Assembly: GCA_000824845.1 (NCBI GenBank)
Contig: CCNC01000046.1
Coordinates: forward strand, 124,001 to 188,000
Direction: 5' to 3'
Length of the DNA stretch: 64,000 nucleotides
DNA from: Mesorhizobium sp. ORS 3359
GTDB lineage: Bacteria; Pseudomonadota; Alphaproteobacteria; Rhizobiales; Rhizobiaceae
The notes beneath the pieces are model-generated. The model saw only the letters and a list, made by a program, of their open reading frames with translations. It ran no database searches and was not told the DNA's origin. A program made the translations under genes and the position numbers. Every line of letters starts with the position of its first letter. Position 1 is the first letter of the stretch. Of this stretch, positions 16,508 through 24,647 are shown one piece after another.

Positions 16508-19435
16508 TCATTCGAGCGCGGCCTCGAGAATGGCAACAAAGTCATCGAGCGAGCGATCCCCGCGAATCTCGATGCGCGGAAGATCGATGGGATCGCAGTC
16601 GAGGTGCGCCGGCCCGTGTCTGCCGCCGAAGCCGATCCGATAGCCGCACTCTCTGGCCAACCGGCCAAGCCGTCGGTCGGTGACGGAGTAGGGTGCCGCG
16701 AACGCCGAGGTTGTCCGACCGGTCCACCGTTCGACGAACATACGAGAGCGCAGGAGCTCGGCGGCCAAGTCAGAGCTCGACAGACCGTCGATAGCGCGAT
16801 GTGTCGCCAGATGGCTTCCGAAGAACGCACCTTCGCCGGCGAGGCGTCGCACCGTATTGGCATCCATAAGCTGCGCTGGCGGACCGCTGTCGGCGTCCCA
16901 TCTTGCACTTTCACCCACCAAGTCCGTCACCAGGAACACCTCTGCCGTCAAGTCGTTGGCGCGCAAGATCGGCCAGGCATGGTCGGCAAAGTTCTGGAAG
17001 CCGTCATCGAAGGTGATGAGCACCGGGCGGCCAACAAAGGGCTGGCGGTTGGCGATGGACTGTTCCAACTGCTCGGACCCAATCGCGTGAAAGCCATTGG
17101 CGCGCAGCCATGCCATCTGACTGGCGAACGCGGCGGGCGTGAGCCGGAAACGGGCGAGCCCGGCCGGACCATCATCGGCGACGCTGTGATACATGAGGAC
17201 AGGCATATGCGGCCGCCGCTCGCTGCGGGCGACGTCGCGGCGCAAGGCTCGTGCCCCCCCCCAGACGACTTTTCGCGCGACCCCGATTTCGAGTCGGGCG
17301 CGGACCGGCAAATGGTCAATCCTCGGTTCGGTCGCCACCTCGCCCGGCGACAGGCGACGGAAACGGTCAATGCGATAGAGCTCGGTCTGGATCGAGTGCT
17401 CGAGGACGAGGCCCTCGGTTGCCGACAGCGTCTCCGAGATCGCTTGCGCACCGAATGTGTTCCAGTCGAAGCCCGTCCTTTTCGGATCGTCGCGCAGCAC
17501 GAATGCGTGCGCGGTGACAAAACTGCCGCCAGGCACCAACGCCTCGACGATCTTCTTAGCGATGCGCCGCAACTCATCGAGATCATCCAGGTAGTAGAGC
17601 ACTTCCGAACAAAAGATCAGATCCATCCCGCCCGGCAGCGTGTCCGCATCGAAATCCAGCACGCCGAATTCAACATTGGACTGATCGCTGCACCGTTCGC
17701 GCGCTCGCTCGATGGCTATGGCGGAGATGTCGGTTGCGGTCAGATGACCAACGCAGGGCGAGAGCTGCCGCGTGAAATGGCCCTCGGCGCAGGCCAGTTC
17801 AAGCGCCCGGTCGATGTGGCCGGCAGGGAGAATTTCGAGCTCCCGCTCATATTTTTCCTGCTCATAGGACGAACCGTAGTTCCAGGGATCCTCGGTCGCG
17901 AAATAGCCATTCCAGAACGACGCGCGATCGTTGTCGCGCCCATCCGCGGCCCGTGCATGGCGCGGCGCTGGAGGCGGCTCGGTGGGTTCGGCGTTCGACC
18001 GTACCAACTCCACCGCTTTCGCGGCCAATCGCTCGAGTTTGCCGAAGTGGCTGTCCGGATCTGACCCGCGTGTCAGTTGGTCCGGCGCCACGATATTTGC
18101 CGTCAATTCAATCCAGTGATGCCTTGCCACCGTCCCGAGCACGCCAAACTGCACGCGAGCCTCGATCTGGGCGTCCCGCATCAGCCAGGCATAGATTTGA
18201 TCGATTCCTTCCGGAAGTTCGGTCGCGGCTGGATTTCGAGCATCGACCCGAAGTCCAAGTGTCAGCGCCAGCCGTCGCGGCGCGGCGAGATCGTCGAAGT
18301 CGAGAAGCATCTGTTCGAGGTGATACTGGACGCGGCGAGACGCGACGGAATTTTCCCAAACCTTTCCGAGCATGGTGATCAACCCGGTGAGGGCGCCGCC
18401 GAACCTGTCCCATCTGGCAGCCAATTGCGTCGGCGCCGACAGGCTTCCTGCCACAACGCCATCCAAGGCCACCTCTGCGATCTGTCGCGCCCACTTGCGT
18501 TGCGCGGGGAGCGCGCGCAGGGACTGCGGGTCGATCGAACGCGAGCCGCTGCCGCAATCCGACGCGGCGTTCCACAACGCGAACCACGCGAGGGCTTCAG
18601 ATGCGGAGCGGCCGATCGTCTCGACCGCTCCATTGGCGTGAGCCGATGCCGGGTGTTTAACCCTGGGATCAGGAGAAAAACCGCGGGCGATCACGATTTC
18701 CGCATCTGCCAGCACCTGCCTCGAATTACGCGAGAGCGAGTTGGGGCTGGCCTGATAGAAAGCCAGCGGCTCGTCGACCATCACCCAATTTCTGCCTAGA
18801 CGTGCGACTCGCTGCCACAGATCCCAGTTCTCGCAGGTACGCAGCGACACATCGAAACCGCCCAATTCGACAATTGTCTGCCGATCGACCAGGAGTGCGT
18901 TGGTCGGTATGGCACACTGGCGGGCGAATGTTTCGAAGGGCTGGATCGCAACCTCCGTTGGGATGCTCGCCGCGGTGAGTTCGCCATCGGGCATCACGCG
19001 CTGGGAACCGCAATAGGCGGCCACTGCATCGGGGGCGGATTCCAGTGCGGCCAGCATCTTCGCCAGGAAGCTGGCATCCACCCAATCGTCCGCATCAAGA
19101 AACATGAGCCAGTTTCCGCGCGCTGTCGCAATCCCGCTATTGCGCGCGCCGGCGGCGCTATTCGCACAAGACGTCAATGCCCTAAAACGGCTATCGTGCT
19201 CCGCATAACGGGCGGCGATCGCGGGGGTGCGGTCCGTGGAGGCGTCGTCAACGATGATCGCCTCCCAATTCACTATTTTCTGGTTCAGAAGGCAATCGAG
19301 TGCACGCGCTAGCGTCACTTCGGCGTTGTGCGCCGGAACCACGATTGAAACCAAAGGATTATGCACCACGCCGTCTACCCGCGCCTGGTTCGAAGGTAGG
19401 TCCCCATCAGCGCAACCCGCGGTCACCGGCATCAT
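16508..19435 (-). CDS. Trifunctional glycosyltransferase family 2 / NodS-like methyltransferase / NodB-like polysaccharide deacetylase
   Basis: One polypeptide of 975 residues carries three enzyme domains. Residues about 27-240 form a GT-A glycosyltransferase (SIVVPAHNAE, IIVDDASTDRT, DxD-type FLDADDW at 112-118). Residues about 505-700 form a class I methyltransferase with NodS character (DPWNYGSSYEQEKYERELE; SAM motif LELACAEGHFT at 544-554). Residues about 743-960 form a carbohydrate esterase 4 deacetylase (TFDDGFQ at 808-814, SHLATH at 874-879). Residues 241-500 are helical and unassigned. The same three activities, encoded by nodC, nodS and nodB, act on Nod-factor backbones, but here they are fused and isolated from nod genes. 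A surface glycan or other lipo-oligosaccharide is a likelier substrate. No membrane helix or signal is seen. The gene is monocistronic. Confidence 0.92.
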   Translation of the reverse strand: MMPVTAGCADGDLPSNQARVDGVVHNPLVSIVVPAHNAEVTLARALDCLLNQKIVNWEAIIVDDASTDRTPAIAARYAEHDSRFRALTSCANSAAGARNSGIATARGNWLMFLDADDWVDASFLAKMLAALESAPDAVAAYCGSQRVMPDGELTAASIPTEVAIQPFETFARQCAIPTNALLVDRQTIVELGGFDVSLRTCENWDLWQRVARLGRNWVMVDEPLAFYQASPNSLSRNSRQVLADAEIVIARGFSPDPRVKHPASAHANGAVETIGRSASEALAWFALWNAASDCGSGSRSIDPQSLRALPAQRKWARQIAEVALDGVVAGSLSAPTQLAARWDRFGGALTGLITMLGKVWENSVASRRVQYHLEQMLLDFDDLAAPRRLALTLGLRVDARNPAATELPEGIDQIYAWLMRDAQIEARVQFGVLGTVARHHWIELTANIVAPDQLTRGSDPDSHFGKLERLAAKAVELVRSNAEPTEPPPAPRHARAADGRDNDRASFWNGYFATEDPWNYGSSYEQEKYERELEILPAGHIDRALELACAEGHFTRQLSPCVGHLTATDISAIAIERARERCSDQSNVEFGVLDFDADTLPGGMDLIFCSEVLYYLDDLDELRRIAKKIVEALVPGGSFVTAHAFVLRDDPKRTGFDWNTFGAQAISETLSATEGLVLEHSIQTELYRIDRFRRLSPGEVATEPRIDHLPVRARLEIGVARKVVWGGARALRRDVARSERRPHMPVLMYHSVADDGPAGLARFRLTPAAFASQMAWLRANGFHAIGSEQLEQSIANRQPFVGRPVLITFDDGFQNFADHAWPILRANDLTAEVFLVTDLVGESARWDADSGPPAQLMDANTVRRLAGEGAFFGSHLATHRAIDGLSSSDLAAELLRSRMFVERWTGRTTSAFAAPYSVTDRRLGRLARECGYRIGFGGRHGPAHLDCDPIDLPRIEIRGDRSLDDFVAILEAALE

Positions 19436-19534
19436 AACGGGTGCAATGGATATGGTAAACTAGCGTCTTTTGCAATCGCTGGGAGGCGAATCTTGCCGTG
19501 TGTATTCCCATTCAATTTTGGCAATGAAGCGCCT

Positions 19535-19930
19535 CTATTGGGCTCTGCGCCAGCAGCCGTCGCGGCTCTCGAGAGTCCCGGCGGCGCCGACGGCTACGGT
19601 GTCGGTCTCAATGCCGGAGATCTCGATTGGGGGGAGCGCTAGGCCGTGCAGTAAATTGGCTCGCAGAGCCATATCGACCCTCTTCTCGATCCTTGGAAAC
19701 AAGATAGCCAAAGGGCCGCCGAGGAAGACGCGTGCCGGGTTTAGAATGTGCATAAGATTAGATTGAGTAGTCCAATTGAGATCACATCGGCCCATGTCTC
19801 GAGTTTCATGTGCAGGACGCCGCTGTGGTCGCGCCCTGCCGCCAACTCCGCCAGGCCCTCGGCGATCGACTGGCCGTCGGGAAGAAGCGGCAGGAAAGGG
19901 CCGTAGCCCCCAAGCCCTAGGGTTTGGGAT
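19535..19930 (-). pseudogene. ROK-family regulator/kinase remnant, frameshifted C-terminal fragment
   Basis: Read on the minus strand, bases about 19930-19755 encode LGGYGPFLPLLPDGQS and continue to LETWADVISIGLLNLI, then hit a stop. One frame over, from about 19756 down, the reading continues as HILNPARVFLGGPLAILFPR and ends near VAVGAAGTLES. Joined, these match the C-terminal part of ROK-family (NagC/XylR-type) proteins, where a GLxNLxxxLNPxRVxLGG segment is characteristic. A one-base frameshift splits it, and the N-terminal DNA-binding and sugar-binding parts are missing. It is therefore a decayed gene, not a coding sequence. A sequencing error would explain the frameshift but not the missing two thirds. 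Confidence 0.7.
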
Positions 19931-19939
19931 TTGGCATCT

Positions 19940-20521
19940 TCTGGTTTGACGGAAAGAACAAAACATCAAAGAGAGGAGAAAACATCATGACAGTGATAAC
20001 AAAATGACTTTGCGGCTCATGCTGGCCGGATTTTTGGAGGGCGACCGAGCGTTTGCCAAGGCCAGAAAAGAAGGCCTGCCGGGCACTGGCGTGTCTGAGA
20101 GACCGCGACGGCAGTCAGCTTCGACAGCAGACAACGCGTAGCAGTATTCGTCTTAGGGAAAGATTGGCTCTCGGTCGCAGTCGCGTCTTCAGTCCTCGCG
20201 AACCGCCCATCGGGTTTTCCAGATCAGGTTTGCGCTTTACGCTTTGAGGTCGGTTTCTTGGTCGGAGCAGCCTTCTGTCCCTGAAATGAGTTTCGCCAAA
20301 CCACACAATTGGCGAACCACCCGCAAACTATTGATCTTCAGTGGCAAAGGTCGTCCCTCAGCAACTAACACAATGGGTATTTGCCAATAGGTTGCGAAGA
20401 GGTTCGCCAAAATTGATTCAAGAAGTAAGTCCGTTATGCTTTTGACCGTCGGTGGGGAGGAGCAGCCCGCGATTCCGAACACTGGCTGCATCGAAGGCCT
20501 AGGCGTGCCATGGGAGGTCAT
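19940..20521. other. Gene-poor decayed region with a TTCGCCAA dyad
   Basis: No gene can be supported here. A Shine-Dalgarno-like GAGAGGAG near 19975 is followed by an ATG whose frame closes after six codons. A second ATG near 20004 opens only about 46 codons with no family resemblance. Bases about 20240-20440 look richer in A and T than the flanking genes. TTCGCCAA occurs at 20292-20299, inverted at 20309-20316, and again at 20403-20410, which looks like an orphaned operator. The stretch probably remains from a transporter or regulator locus that once adjoined the ROK fragment. Confidence 0.5.
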
Positions 20522-20815
20522 TTATTGGCGCGGACCAAAACCTCTATACGGTCGTAGCGGCACGATGGATACCGTTTCCTGCATGCCGCTTTGAAACAAG
20601 GGAAGGGCATTGAGAGCCGACCGAACATCTTCTAGCTCTTCGGCCTCCACGAGGAGACAGGCGCCTCCCATATCGCCGCGATTCCAGATTTGCCGTACGA
20701 CGCCCGCCATGAATAGCCGGCGAACGCCTTCAGCTTCGCCCTCCAGCCTCTCGGGCGTGTAGTGCGCGTCGTCGAAGCTTTCTGTCCGCCGACGTGTCAA
20801 GACCATGTACTGCAT
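20522..20815 (-). CDS. Muconolactone delta-isomerase-like / YciI-type small protein
   Basis: This small protein of 97 residues has a predicted dimeric alpha-beta-barrel fold. The pattern (MQYMVLTRR near the start, RQIWNRGD in the middle, LNALPLF and VPLRPYRGFG near the end) is that of the muconolactone isomerase/YciI-like family often annotated in Rhizobiales. Catalytic function is not certain. ATG at 20815 starts the conserved fold and has AGGAG about ten bases upstream. A longer in-frame start at 20887 has an even better ribosome site (GGAGAAAT directly before ATG) and would add 24 Arg-rich residues. It is the last of three small minus-strand genes. Confidence 0.65.
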   Translation of the reverse strand: MQYMVLTRRRTESFDDAHYTPERLEGEAEGVRRLFMAGVVRQIWNRGDMGGACLLVEAEELEDVRSALNALPLFQSGMQETVSIVPLRPYRGFGPRQ

Positions 20816-21003
20816 GACTTCGTTTCTCCTGTCGCGTGGACGCCTTCGTGGTTCGTTGTAAGCGCTCGACTGTTTCGGCATGGCCATATTTCTCCTCTCC
20901 TGGCGGCGCGGCCATACGTGCGTCGATCTTTGCTAAAGACGGCTGACGGTGCGCGTGCCTTGTGCACCTGGGGAAGGCTGAACGTAGCCGCCCTGTGACG
21001 GTC

Positions 21004-21333
21004 CTAGCGGCGGCGCAGGTGAACTTGCCCGCAGTGGCGATCGACAATGTCCACGCGCGAAAGGCCGATATCTTGAAGCTGGGCATCCGTGAGTTCCATC
21101 AGCGTGCGATGGCTCCGCTGTCTTTCCAGTTTCTCCTTGAAAAAGCTGACTATTGCCGAAAGGCGCGTCAATCGCATCCACTGGAGTTCTCCTTTGCACC
21201 GCGGGGAAGCGATTGCGCTGCATACGTCATACCGGATTTGCCGCACTTCTCCTGCCTTCGCCTCCGTACTCAGCGGCGGGTTGCTTGTTCGTGCCCGCCT
21301 GAAGGCGACTACGTTGAAGTTTGCATCCATCAT
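21004..21333 (-). CDS. DUF1127 domain small protein
   Basis: This protein of 109 residues carries a C-terminal DUF1127 motif (RTLMELTDAQLQDIGLSRVD). DUF1127 proteins are small, basic and widespread in Rhizobiales; some are linked to RNA-binding or stress and metabolic regulation. The N-terminal half (DANFNVVAFRRARTSN) is variable. ATG at 21333 follows AAAGGAGAAAT, an excellent ribosome site. A second Met follows at once. A shorter internal start (MRLTRLSAI) would give a protein nearer the usual 47-60 residues. It lies between the DUF680-like and isomerase-like genes on the same strand, with gaps of about 85 and 190 bases. Confidence 0.72.
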   Translation of the reverse strand: MMDANFNVVAFRRARTSNPPLSTEAKAGEVRQIRYDVCSAIASPRCKGELQWMRLTRLSAIVSFFKEKLERQRSHRTLMELTDAQLQDIGLSRVDIVDRHCGQVHLRRR

Positions 21334-21419
21334 ATTTCTCCTTTCCGCCACTCGCCAATCGGGTGTCGAAACGACGGACGATCCCGCCGCTTTGTGTTTC
21401 GAACCACCCAGCGCGGTGT

Positions 21420-21659
21420 TCAGTGGGTGCCGAAGAGATCCCGCCGCCGCTCGACCGTCGGATCCTGAGAGATGGCTGCGTTAGCGCCGGGATTGAGCAG
21501 TGCGTAGCCGGCGTCGTGCCGGATCGAGGAGGTGTGGGCCTTGTCGACCTGCGCCTTCGCGATCGCGTTGATATTAGAACCGCCGACATTCGGGTTTTCG
21601 GCGAACGCGCTGCCGCTGACGGCTAATAGCGCGGCGGTGTAAAGAGCGATCTTTTTCAT
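21420..21659 (-). CDS. Small secreted protein, DUF680-like (Mesorhizobium-type)
   Basis: This protein of 79 residues has a clear Sec signal peptide (MKKIALYTAALLAVSGSAFA, cleaved after AFA), leaving a mature peptide of about 59 residues with no Cys. The signal and the short, Asn/Ala-rich mature part resemble DUF680, a family reported almost only from Mesorhizobium, and this supports the assignment of the host. The mature segment (NPNVGGSNINAIAKAQVDKA) is less typical, so it could be a separate small exported family. Function is unknown. It is preceded by an A/G-rich ribosome site. Confidence 0.65.
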   Translation of the reverse strand: MKKIALYTAALLAVSGSAFAENPNVGGSNINAIAKAQVDKAHTSSIRHDAGYALLNPGANAAISQDPTVERRRDLFGTH

Positions 21660-21836
21660 GGAAGTGTCCTAAGGTTGAGTTGTGGCCCTGGTTCACGAAC
21701 AGGTTCTCGCCCGTTCACGAACACGGTGCATCTTCGGCTGGCTCGTGATAATCGTCGAAGATTGGGAAAGATCATCCGGCGTGAGCGGATAATGTGCTCA
21801 CGGTCAGTCGCGCTGGTTCAACACCGCTCCAGGATG

Positions 21837-22748
21837 CTATTGCCCAAAGCGACGTCTCTTGGTGCCGCCCGGCTTTGTCAGATGCTCTAGGAGATCCCGC
21901 GCGGGCGCCGTCAATTCCTCTTCATTGCGCACACAGAGTGACAGCCGACGTCTAGTCCATCCATCGGAAAGGGGAACGAACGCGATGCCTGCCGGCTTGG
22001 CGCAGCGGCGCGCTGCTGTTTCAGGCACGATGCCGAGACCAACGCCAGCCGCCGCCATCTCGCAGATGCCTTCGAAGGTGCGCATGCGCACCCGCGTCTT
22101 CAGCCTGACGCCTATCCTTGCCGCATGGGCATCGATGTGATCCTGCAGCGCACCACCCGCCAAACCAACAAAGTGCTGATCGAGGATATCGGCGAAGGCG
22201 ACGCGCTTCTGCGCTGCCAAACCGTGATCGCGCCAGAGCACGACGACCAGGCGGTCAATGGCGAAGGGACGCAGTTGCAGGTTAACGGTGTCGACTGCGG
22301 ACGAAAGGATGCCAATTTCCGCCAGCCCGGCCGCGACAGCCCTTACGATCTCGAAGCTTTGTCGTTCTTTAAGCTCGATATCGATTGATGGGTGCGCGGC
22401 CATCCATGATGCCAGGCGTTCCGGCAGAAATTCGGTGAAGGTGGCGGTGTTCACGCAAAGCCGGATGGTCGAACGCAAGGCGCTAGCGTGCTTGCCGAGT
22501 TCGCCCCGCATCTGGGCGATCTGACGCTGAATGAGGCGGGCGTGATGTGCCAGCGCTTCACCGGCTGGCGTCGGCAACACGCCGCGGCGGCCGCGCTCAA
22601 GCAGCTTGACCCGGCCGGCGGCTTCCATGTCGCGCAGACGCTCGCTGGCCGCGGACAACGATAGCCCGACATCCGCTGCGCCGTGCGTGATGCTGGCCGC
22701 GTCCACGACGGCCAGGAACAGGCGAAGATCTGTGAGATCGAAACGCAC
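21837..22748 (-). CDS. LysR-family transcriptional regulator
   Basis: This protein of 303 residues has an N-terminal winged helix-turn-helix (LRLFLAVVDAASITHGAADV, then LSLSAASERLRDME) and a periplasmic-binding-like effector domain (from about residue 90). It starts with GTG at 22748. It diverges from a TauE/SafE-type transporter gene across 79 bases that contain a long dyad, the usual arrangement for a LysR regulator controlling its neighbour. The effector is unknown. No truncation is seen. Confidence 0.9.
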   Translation of the reverse strand: MRFDLTDLRLFLAVVDAASITHGAADVGLSLSAASERLRDMEAAGRVKLLERGRRGVLPTPAGEALAHHARLIQRQIAQMRGELGKHASALRSTIRLCVNTATFTEFLPERLASWMAAHPSIDIELKERQSFEIVRAVAAGLAEIGILSSAVDTVNLQLRPFAIDRLVVVLWRDHGLAAQKRVAFADILDQHFVGLAGGALQDHIDAHAARIGVRLKTRVRMRTFEGICEMAAAGVGLGIVPETAARRCAKPAGIAFVPLSDGWTRRRLSLCVRNEEELTAPARDLLEHLTKPGGTKRRRFGQ

Positions 22749-22767
22749 GGTGGGACAGTAACCGATA

Positions 22768-22796
22768 GTCAGCCTTCGGGCCAGCCGAAGCCTGAC
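22768..22796. promoter_or_regulatory. 29-base dyad between LysR and TauE genes
   Basis: GTCAG at 22768-22772 pairs with CTGAC at 22792-22796, and CTTCGG at 22774-22779 pairs with CCGAAG at 22785-22790. It sits in the middle of the 79-base divergent gap, where LysR proteins usually bind to control both promoters. It could also be an RNA hairpin. Assignment as the LysR operator is an inference from position and symmetry. Confidence 0.5.
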
Positions 22797-22827
22797 AGCT
22801 GATCGTCCGCATTGTGTCTAACATCAA

Positions 22828-23592
22828 ATGCTTTACGCCAAGGCCATGGACCATTCCCCGTTGCTCGTCGTTGCGGCTGCCGCGACATTCTTCCTCGCTG
22901 GCACCGTCAAGGGTGTCACCGGCATGGGACTGCCCACGGTTTGCATGGCGGTGCTCGGTTCGCTGACTTCGCCGCTGAGCGCGGCCAGTCTGCTGATCGT
23001 TCCTTCGTTCGTCACCAATGTCTGGCAGTTGCTGGCGGGCCGAAGCATCGGAGTGCTTTCGCGCAGGCTCTGGCCGATGATGCTGTCGGTGGTCGCAGGA
23101 ACGATTGCCGGATCATCATTGCTTGCCAGCGGCAGCATCGCCGTCACGACGAGTGCGCTGGGGGGAGCCCTTGTGGTCTACGCCGGTTACACCCTCGTCT
23201 CTCGTCAGGTTCGCGTGTCGGCGAGCTCGGAATCGTGGCTGTCGCCCATCATCGGCGTGGCGACCGGCGTGGTTACCGGAGGTACCGGCGTCCTGGTTAT
23301 CCCGGCCGTGCCCTACCTTCACGCGCTCGATCTCGAAAAGGACGATCTCGTGCAGGCGCTTGGCCTTTCCTTCACCATTTCCACCATTGCCCTGGCGGCC
23401 GGCCTTTCATGGCGGGGCGCCTTCCGGATCGACGAATTTGTTGCATCCGGGCTGGCGATCATTCCGGCGCTTGCCGGCATGTGGGTCGGTCAGATGATCA
23501 GAAGGCGCATCAGCGCCCAAATCTTCCGGCGGTGGTTTTTGATCCTTCTCTTTCTCCTTGGCACGCAAATGCTGGCGAGGCCATTCCTATGA
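22828..23592 (+). CDS. TauE/SafE-family membrane exporter
   Basis: This membrane protein of 254 residues (or 248 from ATG at 22846) has about eight hydrophobic segments and the family's repeated glycine-rich motif (GTVKGVTGMGLPTVCMAVLG in the first half, GVATGVVTGGTGVLVIPAVP in the second). The family exports sulphite or sulphonates, or moves other organic anions. Nothing here fixes the substrate, and no sulphur-metabolism gene adjoins it. It is divergent from a LysR gene, which probably regulates it. It converges with the next LysR gene across 22 bases. Confidence 0.87.
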   Translation: MLYAKAMDHSPLLVVAAAATFFLAGTVKGVTGMGLPTVCMAVLGSLTSPLSAASLLIVPSFVTNVWQLLAGRSIGVLSRRLWPMMLSVVAGTIAGSSLLASGSIAVTTSALGGALVVYAGYTLVSRQVRVSASSESWLSPIIGVATGVVTGGTGVLVIPAVPYLHALDLEKDDLVQALGLSFTISTIALAAGLSWRGAFRIDEFVASGLAIIPALAGMWVGQMIRRRISAQIFRRWFLILLFLLGTQMLARPFL

Positions 23593-23614
23593 GTTGCTTT
23601 CCGTCGCACTCTCT

Positions 23615-24526
23615 TCAGTAGGTCATCTCCATCCATCTGCGGTGATCCGCGAACCGCTCGGCCAAGAGATCGATGAAGCTTCTGACCTTAGCCGACACAT
23701 GGTGACGATGCGGATAGATCGCATTGATCGCGAACTCGACCCCTGAATAGTTCTCCAGCACACGGATGAGGCGGCCTGAACCAAGGTCGTCGGCCACGAT
23801 AAAAGGCGGGGGTATGAACAGACCGCGACCGTCGATGGCGAGACGCCTGAGCGTTTCCTGGCTGTTGGTGATCAGGTTGCCACTGATCCGGACAGACGCG
23901 GGCTCCCCGTCCGGGCCTTCGAAACGCCACTCGTCACCGAAAGGATACGAGGCATGGCGCATGCAGTTGTAACGCACAAGGTCACTGGGATGAAGCGGCG
24001 TGCCATTGCGTTCGAAATAGGCAGGCGAGCCGCAGACGATGTTGCGCCACGATGTCAGTCGCCGCACGATCAGGCTCGAATCAGGAAGTGGCAGCGAACG
24101 CACGGCTAGGTCGAACCCTTCCTCCACCATGTCGACCATCCTTTCGCCAACGGTTAGATCGACCGAAACGGTCGGATAAAGATCAACGAAATCTGAAATA
24201 ACCGGTGCCAGGAAACGGACGACGCTCATGCTGGAGTGAAGGCGAAGCTTGCCTTGTGGCGTTGACTGGAGCGCCCTGGCGGCGCGGTCCGCCTCGTCGA
24301 GATCGGCTAGGATCTGCGAGGAACGCTGGTAGTAAGCTTGGCCGATCTCGGTCAGACTTACCTTGCGGGTCGTGCGATTGAGAAGTCGAACGTCTAGCCG
24401 GTCTTCCAGTGCCTGGACGTGATTGCTGACCATCGTCGTGGACATGTTGAGGCGTCGGGCTGCAGCGGAAAATCCGCCGCATTCCACAACACGGCCAAAC
24501 ACGATCAAGCTTGTGAGTCTGTCCAT
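23615..24526 (-). CDS. LysR-family transcriptional regulator (efflux-associated)
   Basis: This protein of 303 residues has the helix-turn-helix of the CrgA/AaeR-like LysR group (MDRLTSLIVFGRVVECGGFS, then LNMSTTMVSNHVQALEDRL) and a full effector domain with WRNIVCGSPAYFERNGTP, typical of that group. ATG at 24526 is chosen because the DNA-binding domain starts there, although the frame is open to 24730. It is divergent from a HlyD/MFS efflux operon, so it probably controls that operon in response to an aromatic or other toxic compound. Confidence 0.9.
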   Translation of the reverse strand: MDRLTSLIVFGRVVECGGFSAAARRLNMSTTMVSNHVQALEDRLDVRLLNRTTRKVSLTEIGQAYYQRSSQILADLDEADRAARALQSTPQGKLRLHSSMSVVRFLAPVISDFVDLYPTVSVDLTVGERMVDMVEEGFDLAVRSLPLPDSSLIVRRLTSWRNIVCGSPAYFERNGTPLHPSDLVRYNCMRHASYPFGDEWRFEGPDGEPASVRISGNLITNSQETLRRLAIDGRGLFIPPPFIVADDLGSGRLIRVLENYSGVEFAINAIYPHRHHVSAKVRSFIDLLAERFADHRRWMEMTY

Positions 24527-24546
24527 CGCGGCGATTGTCCCTTGCC

Positions 24547-24565
24547 AATGGATGATCCTTCCATT
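24547..24565. promoter_or_regulatory. Inverted repeat AATGGA-N7-TCCATT in LysR/efflux divergent promoter
   Basis: AATGGA at 24547-24552 and TCCATT at 24560-24565 form a perfect inverted repeat in the 121-base gap between the LysR gene and the HlyD gene. Size and place suit a LysR box. The assignment is inference. Confidence 0.4.
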
Positions 24566-24647
24566 CATCCGCCGATTATCACATCCATGGTGTGAACGCA
24601 TACTCCTCGAATGAACCGGCCATGCTCCCGCCGAAAAGGAGATCGCG

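Noticed and set aside
16508..19435. Reading the NodC/NodS/NodB-like fusion as part of a symbiosis island.
   Set aside because: No nod box, other nod, nif or fix gene, integrase or tRNA-linked attachment site is visible in the window.
20237..20521. A 94-codon minus-strand frame in the decayed region.
   Set aside because: No ribosome site, no family pattern, and it runs through the TTCGCCAA dyad, so it is not supported as a gene.
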